Source: Pseudomonas sp. RIT-PI-r (lineage in GTDB: Bacteria; Pseudomonadota; Gammaproteobacteria; Pseudomonadales; Pseudomonadaceae). From it: DNA of 64,000 nt. The notes beneath the pieces are model-generated. The model made no database searches. It was given only the letters and a program-made list of their open reading frames with translations, and was not told the DNA's origin. The stretch is taken from positions 868,001 to 932,000 of the forward strand of contig NZ_LIGE01000025.1 in assembly GCF_001297015.1 (NCBI RefSeq). The letters are read 5' to 3'. Position 1 is the first letter of the stretch; every line of letters starts with the position of its first letter. Position numbers and translations under genes: made by a program. Shown in pieces: positions 54,512 through 62,445 of this stretch.

Positions 54512-55843
54512 TCAGGCGCTTTCACTGTTCTGGGCGACAAACAGCACCACTTGCCACGGACTGCTGGTCAGCTTCGCCGCCGGTGCGGCGATCATCAGCG
54601 GCAGTTGCGCGTCGAACCACGCGCCTTCGGCCGCCAGCACAAACAGCCGCGTGTCCTCGCCGACGCTGTAGGCCACCTGTTCGCTGCGGCTCATGGCCTG
54701 ATGGCTCAAACCGCTCATGCGTTGACGACTGAGCAACGCGATGTGCGGCGCCGAAGCGATGATCGCGCCGCGCAACCAGTCGATCGCGGCTTGCTCGCTG
54801 GCACCGTTGGGCATGCGCAGACCAATGACCAGACGCTGACTCGGCTGCTCGTCCGGCAATTGAATCGAAAAGCTCTGTTCACCACGCTCGAACGGCAAGC
54901 TGCGGTAGCCGGCGCGGATCAGTTCGAGGGTGGTTTCCAGCCATTGCAGCACCGGGTCATAACCGCGCTGCAACTCGAGAAAATCCAGCGGCGCAAACGC
55001 CGGCACACCGGCCAGCGGATCGAGCGCCGACCACGCACCAGCCAGCCCGAGCAATTGCACGTAGAGGATCTGCGGCTGCGCGATGCGGCTGTTCAGCAGG
55101 CCTTCGATTTCCGGCAGGCGCAGCCACAACGCGGTCAACTGCCGACGGATTTCCAGCGCGTCATCCTGATTGCCGGCCTGCTGCGCCTGACGCAAACGAC
55201 CACCGAGAAACAGGCACTTTTCCCGTGCCCGCGCACAGAGGCCGGCGATGCGTCGACCGAGCGCCGATTCCGGTAACAGGGTCGGCGTCGGCGCGGTGTA
55301 AGACAGCGGCAGGAAACCGCCGCCCTCCTTACGGATTTTCAACAGCGGCAGGCAGATCGAATCGGCCTTGTTCAGTTGCGTACATAACCGCGGGTTGGGT
55401 CGCCAGACGGTGATCGACTCCGGGAACTCGCCGCTGGTGAGATCCGGCAACGCCTCGCCGACCACCGACTGCAAGCGGCCCTTGAGCGGCAGCAACTGCC
55501 CGGCCCGCCACATCGGGCTGATCGCCAGGTACACGATGACCGTCGCATCGTCGGTAGCATCGATCGCCGCGCTGACATCCAGCTCCAGTGTCGGTCCGAC
55601 CCCGGCCTGCAAGTCCACCGGCAGACCGTCGGGCATGGTGCCCTGCAGCGACAACACCCGTACTACCCCGGCACTCAGCGCCGATGGATCGAACTCCATG
55701 TGGCTGACGCCCCAGAACCAAGGATTACATGCCAGCGCCAGATGTGCGCCGAGCGCTTCGGCGCGCAGCCCTTGCAACTGAAAATGCTGCGGCAGCAATT
55801 GCATGCCTTCGTGCCAGCAAACCGCGTCAGGTAGCAGACTCAT
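54512..55843 (-). CDS. tssK: Type VI secretion baseplate protein TssK
   Basis: A 443-residue cytosolic protein starting 'MSLLPDAVCWHEGMQLLPQHFQLQ', the conserved TssK N-terminus. It connects the baseplate to the TssJLM membrane complex. ATG 55843 is preceded by AAGGGAG; an in-frame extension to 55888 is rejected as family members begin here. 46 bp separate it from tssJ and 18 bp from tssL. Confidence 0.95.
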   Translation of the reverse strand: MSLLPDAVCWHEGMQLLPQHFQLQGLRAEALGAHLALACNPWFWGVSHMEFDPSALSAGVVRVLSLQGTMPDGLPVDLQAGVGPTLELDVSAAIDATDDATVIVYLAISPMWRAGQLLPLKGRLQSVVGEALPDLTSGEFPESITVWRPNPRLCTQLNKADSICLPLLKIRKEGGGFLPLSYTAPTPTLLPESALGRRIAGLCARAREKCLFLGGRLRQAQQAGNQDDALEIRRQLTALWLRLPEIEGLLNSRIAQPQILYVQLLGLAGAWSALDPLAGVPAFAPLDFLELQRGYDPVLQWLETTLELIRAGYRSLPFERGEQSFSIQLPDEQPSQRLVIGLRMPNGASEQAAIDWLRGAIIASAPHIALLSRQRMSGLSHQAMSRSEQVAYSVGEDTRLFVLAAEGAWFDAQLPLMIAAPAAKLTSSPWQVVLFVAQNSESA

Positions 55844-55889
55844 ACGACTCCCTTCGACCAAGCCGCGATCCGGCGGCAGCGGTGGCATT

Positions 55890-56387
55890 TCAGTGCTCGG
55901 TGGCGTTGACCAGACTCATCTCGCGGCTGTCGAATTTCAGCCACGCTTCGCTCTGATCATCGAGCCGCAAGCGGTGCGCTCCGGGAGTGTTATAGCTGGC
56001 GAAGACCAAAAGTCCAGCCGCCTTCTTGCCACCCAAAGGGAACGGTTGGCGGTCGATGAATTGTCCCGGCACCAGCTCCAGTCCCCACACGCTCATCAAC
56101 TGACGATAGTCGCGCTGATACTGCTCGCGCCCGGCGAACCACTGGCTGGCACTGATAGCCGACAACTGCTTGAGCAGATCGGGATCGGCTACCGCGATGA
56201 AATCCACCGCGATCGGCGTGTCGTCATTGGCCTTGGGGGCGACATCGAGGATCAGGCTGTCGAGGTCCACCTTCGGCCCGAAGAAGGAACAGCCCGCCAG
56301 CAGCGCAAATATGAGCGCTACAAAAAATCGTCCGCACAAAATGAATTTTCCTTTTCCGAGCCCGTCCAAAAATGTTTTTGCTTGCAT
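55890..56387 (-). CDS. tssJ: Type VI secretion outer-membrane lipoprotein TssJ
   Basis: A 165-residue lipoprotein: signal 'FFVALIFALLAGC' with the lipobox LAGC, then 'VDLDSLILDVAPKANDDTPIAVDFIAV' and 'LSVW/VPGQ'-type strands of the TssJ sandwich. It anchors TssM at the outer membrane. The signal peptide is preceded by an unusually long N-terminal region of about 20 residues, so the true start may be internal. First gene of the minus-strand half. Confidence 0.92.
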   Translation of the reverse strand: MQAKTFLDGLGKGKFILCGRFFVALIFALLAGCSFFGPKVDLDSLILDVAPKANDDTPIAVDFIAVADPDLLKQLSAISASQWFAGREQYQRDYRQLMSVWGLELVPGQFIDRQPFPLGGKKAAGLLVFASYNTPGAHRLRLDDQSEAWLKFDSREMSLVNATEH

Positions 56388-56418
56388 TTTTATAGACCTG
56401 TTCTAGCGTCTTGGGTAG

Positions 56419-56437
56419 TTCGACAGGCACTGTCGAA
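56419..56437. promoter_or_regulatory. 19-bp palindrome in the divergent T6SS promoter region
   Basis: TTCGACAG - GCA - CTGTCGAA is a perfect 8-bp inverted repeat. It lies 32 bp before the tssJ start and 128 bp before the tssB start, so one dimeric regulator could control both arms. The regulator is unknown. Confidence 0.6.
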
Positions 56438-56564
56438 TGAGGAAGGTTTGTCAAAGGAACGACAGGTCATCTGCTCCCCTTTCTAACCTACGGTCCAGTA
56501 AGGGAAAGCGATGAACGGGCCTCCCGATGCATTGCGCCCGCCCATCGCATCGGAGTCCGCCGTC

Positions 56565-57107
56565 ATGGCAGAAAGTACTCAGCACAAGCTCGACCGGGTG
56601 CGTCCGCCCCGTGTACAAATCACCTACGACGTCGAAATCGGCAACGCCATCGAGAAAAAAGAATTGCCGCTGGTCGTCGGAATTCTCGCCGATCTGTCGG
56701 GCAAGCCGCTTGAGCCATTGGCAAAACTGACTGAACGGCGTTTTACCGAAATCGACCGCGACAACTTCAACGAAGTGCTCGCCTCGATCAGCCCGCGCGC
56801 CACGCTGCAGGTCAACAACACCCTCAGCGGCGACGACAGCAAGCTCAATATCGAACTCAATTTCAAACACATCGACGATTTCGACCCGGTCAAGGTGGTG
56901 GAGCAAGTCACGCCGCTGCGCCGTTTGTTCGAGGCCCGCCAGCGCCTGCGCGATCTGCTGACCAAGCTCGACGGCAACGATGACCTGGACAAGCTGTTGC
57001 GCGATGTCATCGCTAATACCGAAGGCCTGCAGGAAATCAAATCGGCCCGCCCAGACACCGCTACCCCGGCCGCTGACGCCGAGGCCCCGGCCGAACCGCA
57101 AGCCTGA
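56565..57107 (+). CDS. tssB: Type VI secretion contractile sheath small subunit TssB
   Basis: A 180-residue protein, 'STQHKLDRVRPPRVQITYDVEIGNAIEKKELPLVVGILADLSG' being the classic TssB N-terminus. With TssC it forms the sheath that contracts to fire the Hcp tube. ATG 56565 gives the family start; ATG 56511, also with a fair ribosome binding site (AAGGGAAAGCG), would add 18 residues unlike the family. Confidence 0.95.
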   Translation: MAESTQHKLDRVRPPRVQITYDVEIGNAIEKKELPLVVGILADLSGKPLEPLAKLTERRFTEIDRDNFNEVLASISPRATLQVNNTLSGDDSKLNIELNFKHIDDFDPVKVVEQVTPLRRLFEARQRLRDLLTKLDGNDDLDKLLRDVIANTEGLQEIKSARPDTATPAADAEAPAEPQA

Positions 57108-57137
57108 TCGTCCACTTGAATCGAGGGAGAATTCGTC

Positions 57138-58619
57138 ATGCCAGCCGCCGCCCAGCAACAAGCCAGTGAAGGTACGAACCAGACTTTATCCCTGCTCGAC
57201 CAGATTATTCTCGAGGGCCGCATGGCCCACGATGACAGTCAGCAGGATTACGCCCGTGACATGCTCGCGGAATTCGCCACTCAGGTACTTGACGAAGGCA
57301 TGGCCATCGACAAGGACACCGTGGCGATGATCAACGACCGCATCAGCCAGATCGACGAGCTGATCAGCGCCCAGCTCAACGAGGTGCTGCACCACCCGGA
57401 CCTGCAAAAACTCGAGGCCTCGTGGCGTGGCCTGCACATGCTGGTGCAGAACACCGAGACCAGCACCCGGCTGAAACTGCGCCTGCTCAACGTGACGCAG
57501 AAAGAGCTGCAGAACGACCTGGAAAAAGCCGTCGAATTTGACCAGAGCGCACTGTTCAAGAAGATCTACGAAGAGGAATACGGCACCTTCGGTGGCCATC
57601 CGTTCAGCTTGCTGGTCGGTGACTACACCTTCGGCCGTCACCCGCAGGACATCGGCCTGCTGGAAAAACTCTCGAACGTTGCCGCCGCTGCACATGCACC
57701 GTTCATTGCCGCCGCCAGCCCGCGCCTGTTCGACATGAACAGCTTCACCGAACTGGCCGTGCCGCGTGATCTGTCGAAAGTCTTCGAGAGCCAGGAGCTG
57801 ATCAAGTGGCGCTCGTTCCGCGAGAGCGAAGATTCGCGCTACGTCTCTCTGGTGCTGCCGCACTTCCTCCTGCGCCTGCCCTACGGCCCGGATACCTCGC
57901 CGGTGGAAGGCATCAATTACGTCGAAGACGTCAACGGCACCGACCACAGCAAATACCTGTGGGGCAACGCCGCGTGGGCGCTGTCACAACGCATCACCGA
58001 GGCGTTCGCCAAGTACGGCTGGTGCGCGGCGATTCGTGGCGCTGAAGGTGGTGGCGCGGTGGAAGGTCTGCCAGCGCATACGTTCCGTACCAGCTCCGGC
58101 GATTTGTCGTTGAAATGTCCGACCGAGGTGGCGATCACCGATCGCCGCGAAAAAGAGCTGAACGACCTCGGGTTCATCGCCCTGTGCCACAAGAAGAACA
58201 GCGATGTCGCAGTGTTCTTCGGCGGCCAGACCACTAACAAATCCAAGGTCTACAACACCAACGAGGCCAACGCCAACGCACGGATCTCGGCGATGTTGCC
58301 GTACGTGCTCGCCGCCTCGCGATTCGCCCATTACCTGAAGGTGATCATGCGCGACAAGGTCGGCAGTTTCATGACCCGCGACAACGTGCAGACCTACCTC
58401 AATAACTGGATCGCCGATTACGTGCTGATCAACGACAACGCGCCACAGGAAATCAAGGCGCAGTACCCGTTGCGTGAGGCCCGCGTGGACGTCACCGAGG
58501 TGGCCGGCAAGCCGGGCGCTTATCGCGCGACGGTGTTCCTGCGGCCGCACTTCCAGCTTGAGGAGCTGACGGCGTCGATCCGCCTGGTGGCGACCTTACC
58601 GCCGCCGGTTGCCGCTTAA
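57138..58619 (+). CDS. tssC: Type VI secretion contractile sheath large subunit TssC
   Basis: A 493-residue sheath protein: 'LEASWRGLHMLVQNTETSTRLKLRLLNVTQKEL', 'EEEYGTFGGHPFSLLVGDYTFG' and 'FRESEDSRYVSLVLPHFLLRLPYG' are the TssC core, ending 'FQLEELTASIRLVATLP'. It pairs with TssB and is unfolded by ClpV after firing. 30 bp after tssB, GGGAG before the ATG. Confidence 0.96.
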   Translation: MPAAAQQQASEGTNQTLSLLDQIILEGRMAHDDSQQDYARDMLAEFATQVLDEGMAIDKDTVAMINDRISQIDELISAQLNEVLHHPDLQKLEASWRGLHMLVQNTETSTRLKLRLLNVTQKELQNDLEKAVEFDQSALFKKIYEEEYGTFGGHPFSLLVGDYTFGRHPQDIGLLEKLSNVAAAAHAPFIAAASPRLFDMNSFTELAVPRDLSKVFESQELIKWRSFRESEDSRYVSLVLPHFLLRLPYGPDTSPVEGINYVEDVNGTDHSKYLWGNAAWALSQRITEAFAKYGWCAAIRGAEGGGAVEGLPAHTFRTSSGDLSLKCPTEVAITDRREKELNDLGFIALCHKKNSDVAVFFGGQTTNKSKVYNTNEANANARISAMLPYVLAASRFAHYLKVIMRDKVGSFMTRDNVQTYLNNWIADYVLINDNAPQEIKAQYPLREARVDVTEVAGKPGAYRATVFLRPHFQLEELTASIRLVATLPPPVAA

Positions 58620-58721
58620 AGCCCCAGAGAAAACCCTGATGGCGGGAGGATTTATCCCCTCGCCACGGGTTTCGTGTTCAGCCCATTTGCCTAATGTGAT
58701 TTTCTTCAGGAGTTTCAAGCG

Positions 58722-59219
58722 ATGGATGCAATCATTCTCGACCTCGGCGGCGATATCAAAGGCGACAGCCTGCTCGAAGGTTTTGCGGACAAGATCGAAG
58801 TCATGTCCTACAGCCACAACGTCGCCATGCAAGTCACCAACGATGTCAGCAACTCGGAGCGCACCTCCGGCAAACCGCATATCGGCGAGTTCACCCTGAC
58901 CAAATTCGTCGACAGTTCGACACCGTCACTCAACGAATACTGCTGCGCCGGCAAACCGATCCCCGAAGCCATCATCACCATCGGTCGCAACGCCGCCGAA
59001 GGCAGCGGGCAGTTGATGCCCTTTATCGTCTACACCCTCACCAACGTGGTGCTGTCCAACGTCAGTGTCAGCGGCGGCACCGGCGGTAAACCGGTAGAAA
59101 CCGTGTCACTGAACTTCACCAAGATCAAATGGGAACTCACCGCGCAGAAAGACGACGGCACCAAGGAAGGCACCGCCGCGTCGACGTGGGACATGGCCGC
59201 CAACAAGCTTGTCAGCTAA
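58722..59219 (+). CDS. hcp: Type VI secretion tube protein Hcp (TssD)
   Basis: A 165-residue secreted tube protein: 'MDAIILDLGGDIKGDSLLEGFADKIEVMSYSHNVAMQV', 'GEFTLTKFVDSSTPSL' and 'NVSVSGGTGGKPVETVSLNFTKIKWEL'. It makes the hexameric inner tube and is exported. It carries no signal peptide, as usual. CAGGAG lies just upstream; the 102-bp gap after tssC is the largest in this arm and may hold its own processing or promoter site. Confidence 0.96.
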   Translation: MDAIILDLGGDIKGDSLLEGFADKIEVMSYSHNVAMQVTNDVSNSERTSGKPHIGEFTLTKFVDSSTPSLNEYCCAGKPIPEAIITIGRNAAEGSGQLMPFIVYTLTNVVLSNVSVSGGTGGKPVETVSLNFTKIKWELTAQKDDGTKEGTAASTWDMAANKLVS

Positions 59220-59234
59220 CCCGGCGTCCCGGCC

Positions 59235-59678
59235 ATGGCAGGCAGCGGCATGCGCCCTCCGTTGTTCGAACGCCTCGCCTCCAGCGAGACGCACGATACG
59301 CGGGAATTCGGTCGACAGGATCTGCTCGACTCGGTGCACGCCGAGCTCGGGCGCCTGTTCAATACGCGCCGGGGCCCGCACACGCTGACCCAGCCTCCCA
59401 GCGTGATCGACTACGGCATCGCCGACTGGAGTGCCCTGCAACAGCAGCGCAGCGACGACCGGCGTCGATTGGCAAGGGACATCCGCGAAGCCATCAACCA
59501 TTTCGAACCGCGCCTGCGCCTGGGCGACGTTCAGGTCAACCCCGTGCCCGAGCAACCGCAGCAGATGAGCATTCGCCTGATCGGCGAGTTGCGCAGCGGC
59601 CAGCAGCACTGGCCGGTCGCGTTTGTCATCGAGCCCGTTGGACAAGGACTGGAGGTGCGCCATGAGCGACTCGATTGA
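59235..59678 (+). CDS. tssE: Type VI secretion baseplate protein TssE
   Basis: A 147-residue gp25-like baseplate protein: 'FERLAS..FGRQDLLDSVHAELGRLFNTRRG', 'VIDYGIADWSAL' and 'REAINHFEPRL' are the family marks. It forms the wedge with TssF, TssG and TssK. ATG 59235 or 59250 could be the start. It overlaps tssF by 17 bp. Confidence 0.94.
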   Translation: MAGSGMRPPLFERLASSETHDTREFGRQDLLDSVHAELGRLFNTRRGPHTLTQPPSVIDYGIADWSALQQQRSDDRRRLARDIREAINHFEPRLRLGDVQVNPVPEQPQQMSIRLIGELRSGQQHWPVAFVIEPVGQGLEVRHERLD

Positions 59679-61455
59679 CCCGCAACTGCTCGATTATTAC
59701 CAGCGCGAACTGACCTGGCTACGGCACGCTGGCGGCCAGTTCGCCGAGCGTTATCCGAAAGTCGCGCGGCGCCTGGAATTGTCCCCCGGTGAATGCCCCG
59801 ATCCGCATGTCGAGCGTTTGCTGGAAGGTTTTGCTCTGCTTGCCGCACGGCTGCAGCGGCGCCTGGATGACGACTATGCCGAGTTCAGCGATGCCCTGCT
59901 CGAACAACTCTATCCGTTGGCAATGCGCCCCCTGCCGTCCTGCGCCATCGTCCAGTTCGAGCCGGACCCCAGCAAAGGCAACCTCAATGAAGGCTATCCC
60001 CTGCCCCGCGACACTCCGCTGTTCGTCACCACTCACAAGGGCGACAGCCTGCACTTTCGCACCTCTGCCGCGGTGTGCCTGTGGCCGGTGGCAGTGACCG
60101 AAGCGCTGTTGCTGGGCAGCGATGAAGCGCAGGCATTGACTGGCGTGGCGCAATCACGTTCAGCATTGCGCCTGAGTCTCAGTTGCCTGGGTGAAAGCCA
60201 GTGGTGCGAGTTGAGCATCGAACGATTGCGCATTCACTTGGCCGCCTCGCCGGTGATCAACGCCTGCCTGTATGACTTGCTTGGCGCCCATGCCGTGCAG
60301 GTGCTCGCGGGTTCGCCGGGCAGTGTGCCGACGAGCGTGCAGGGCTTGCCGAAAATCGTCGGTTTCAGCGATGACGAAGTGCTGTTGCCCGATGAAGATG
60401 GCGTGCACCCGGGCATGCGTCTGCTGGCCGAATACTTTGCGTTCGCGGACAAATTCCATTTCTTCGACCTGCCGCTGAGCGGCGTCAGCAGCGACAGCCA
60501 GACCTTGTATCTGTACATCGTCTTCGACCGTGCACCCGCCAGCCGCGTGCATTTGCAGGCCAGTGATATCGCGCTCGGCTGTGCGCCAGTGATCAACCTC
60601 TTCCCGCGTACTTCCGAACCGTTGCGCCCCGATGGCACGCGCAGCGAATACCGGCTGATCGCCGACAGCCACCGCGAAAACAGTGTCGAGATCCACAGTA
60701 TTCGCAGCGTGCGCGCCAGTTCCAGCGCCGGCGTGCAAAGGCTGCCGGCGTATTACGGCAGTCAGCACAGCGGCGGCGATCAACAGCGTTACTGGCATGC
60801 GCGGCGCGTCAGCGGGATGACCCCGAACCGCCTCGGCAGCGATCTTTTGCTGAGCGTAGTCGACACCCGATTCGACCCACTGACCGATCTGCCCGGTTAC
60901 AGCCTCACCGCCGAATTGCTCTGCACCAATCGTCATCTGGCGCAGAGTTTGCCCGCCGGCACACCTTTGGGTTTCGAGCGTCCCGGCCCGGTGGCCTGGG
61001 CGCGCCTGCGCAATCCGCCGAGCCCACAAAGCCTGCCGCGGCTGGACGGCGATTCGCGCTGGCGACTGGTGTCGCAACTGACCCTCAATCACCTGTCGCT
61101 GGTCGAAGGCCCCCAAGCGCTGGATGCGCTGAAGGAGATTCTGCACCTGCACAACCTGCGCGATGAGGCCAGTGCAATCCGCCAGATCGAAGGCCTGCTG
61201 AGCCTCAGTTGCGAGCGGGTGATCGGCCATGTCGGCGCCGACGCCTGGCGTGGCTGGCGCAACGGTCTGGAGGTGCAATTGCAGCTTGATCCACAGCATT
61301 TTGTCGGCAGCAGCGCGGTGTTGTTTTCCGCCGTGCTGGCGCAGTTTTTCTCGGTGTACGCCACAGCCAATCGCTTTGTGCGCACAGTGCTCATGCAGGC
61401 CGACAAGGAGGTCAAGGTATGGCAACCCCAAGCCGGCATGCCGCTGTCGCTCTGA
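59662..61455 (+). CDS. tssF: Type VI secretion baseplate protein TssF
   Basis: A 597-residue cytosolic baseplate protein beginning 'DPQLLDYYQRELTWLRHAGGQFAERYPKVARRLEL', with 'PHVERLLEGFALLAARLQRRLDDDYAEFSDALLEQLYP'. It forms the core of the wedge with TssG. ATG 59662 has GGAGG six bases upstream; the longer frame overlaps tssE. The stop overlaps tssG by 37 bp. Confidence 0.95.
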   Translation: MSDSIDPQLLDYYQRELTWLRHAGGQFAERYPKVARRLELSPGECPDPHVERLLEGFALLAARLQRRLDDDYAEFSDALLEQLYPLAMRPLPSCAIVQFEPDPSKGNLNEGYPLPRDTPLFVTTHKGDSLHFRTSAAVCLWPVAVTEALLLGSDEAQALTGVAQSRSALRLSLSCLGESQWCELSIERLRIHLAASPVINACLYDLLGAHAVQVLAGSPGSVPTSVQGLPKIVGFSDDEVLLPDEDGVHPGMRLLAEYFAFADKFHFFDLPLSGVSSDSQTLYLYIVFDRAPASRVHLQASDIALGCAPVINLFPRTSEPLRPDGTRSEYRLIADSHRENSVEIHSIRSVRASSSAGVQRLPAYYGSQHSGGDQQRYWHARRVSGMTPNRLGSDLLLSVVDTRFDPLTDLPGYSLTAELLCTNRHLAQSLPAGTPLGFERPGPVAWARLRNPPSPQSLPRLDGDSRWRLVSQLTLNHLSLVEGPQALDALKEILHLHNLRDEASAIRQIEGLLSLSCERVIGHVGADAWRGWRNGLEVQLQLDPQHFVGSSAVLFSAVLAQFFSVYATANRFVRTVLMQADKEVKVWQPQAGMPLSL

Positions 61456-62444
61456 CCTTGAGCCAGCGTCTGCGCCGCGATCCGCAGGCGTTTGAATTGC
61501 TGCAGGCGTTGCTGCTGCTGGAGCGCGAACAGCCGCAAGCCGAATCGCTCGGCAGCGGCACAGCGCCCCAGGCGGAAGCACTGAAACTGCGCGGGCCGTT
61601 GACGCCGATGTTTGCCGCCAGCCAGATCGAAGATCTGCGCGAAGAACCCGGCGAGCCGTTGACCATCGACACGCCGGTTTTCGGTCTCGGCGGCCCCGAC
61701 GGCCCCCTGCCCTATGCCTACCAGGAATGGCTGCAACAGCGGGCACGGGTCAAGGATCATGCACCCGCAGAATTTCTTGATCTGTTCCAGCATCGCCTGC
61801 TCAGTCTGCTCTACAAGGTGATGCGCAAGCATCGAATCGCCTTGGGTTTTGTCACGCCCGGTGCTTCGCCCGTGCAGGCACAATTGCGCGCACTGACCGG
61901 GTTGCTGCCCAAATCCCTGCAGGAGCGCCAGGCCGTTCCCGATTGTGCGGTGCTGGCCTGTACCGCGCTGTTTGCCGACGGGCGTCGTTCGTTGGCCGGG
62001 TTTGCGGCGATCGTCCGCGAGCAATTCGCGGTGCCGGTTGACCTCAGTGCCTACGAAGGTGCATGGCGCGAAATTCCGCGGGCCAGCCGCAGTTTGATGA
62101 AGGCTGGCGGGCGCAACCTGCAACTCGGTCGCACAGCCGTGGCGGGAACACGGGTCTGGGATGAACACGCCGGTATCCGCTTGACGCTGGGGCCGTTGCC
62201 CGCCGCGCAAGCCGGGCGTTTTTTGCCGGACGGCGAAGCACATCCAGCCCTGGCCAGCCTCGCCGCCTTGTATTTCGGTCCGGACCTGGACGTCAAGCTG
62301 GTGCTGCTGGTGCGCGGTGCCGGGCCGATGAGGCTGGGGCGCCAGGCGCCGTCCCTGCTCAGCTGGAACGGTGGTTTGCAGCGGCAGGCCAGCCCCGCGG
62401 TACAAACGATCGAAACCCGTCTGCGTCAGCTGGAGATCCCCTGA
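61419..62444 (+). CDS. tssG: Type VI secretion baseplate protein TssG
   Basis: A 341-residue protein. 'DPQAFELLQALLLLEREQ' and 'TPVFGLGGPDGPLPYAYQEWLQQR' mark TssG, with 'AEFLDLFQHRLLSLLYKV' following. It binds two copies of TssF in the wedge. It overlaps tssF by 37 bp and precedes clpV by one base. Confidence 0.95.
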   Translation: MATPSRHAAVALTLSQRLRRDPQAFELLQALLLLEREQPQAESLGSGTAPQAEALKLRGPLTPMFAASQIEDLREEPGEPLTIDTPVFGLGGPDGPLPYAYQEWLQQRARVKDHAPAEFLDLFQHRLLSLLYKVMRKHRIALGFVTPGASPVQAQLRALTGLLPKSLQERQAVPDCAVLACTALFADGRRSLAGFAAIVREQFAVPVDLSAYEGAWREIPRASRSLMKAGGRNLQLGRTAVAGTRVWDEHAGIRLTLGPLPAAQAGRFLPDGEAHPALASLAALYFGPDLDVKLVLLVRGAGPMRLGRQAPSLLSWNGGLQRQASPAVQTIETRLRQLEIP

Positions 62445-62445
62445 A

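Noticed and set aside
55844..55888. N-terminal extension of TssK
   Set aside because: Family members begin at the ATG at 55843, which has AAGGGAG upstream; the extension resembles nothing.
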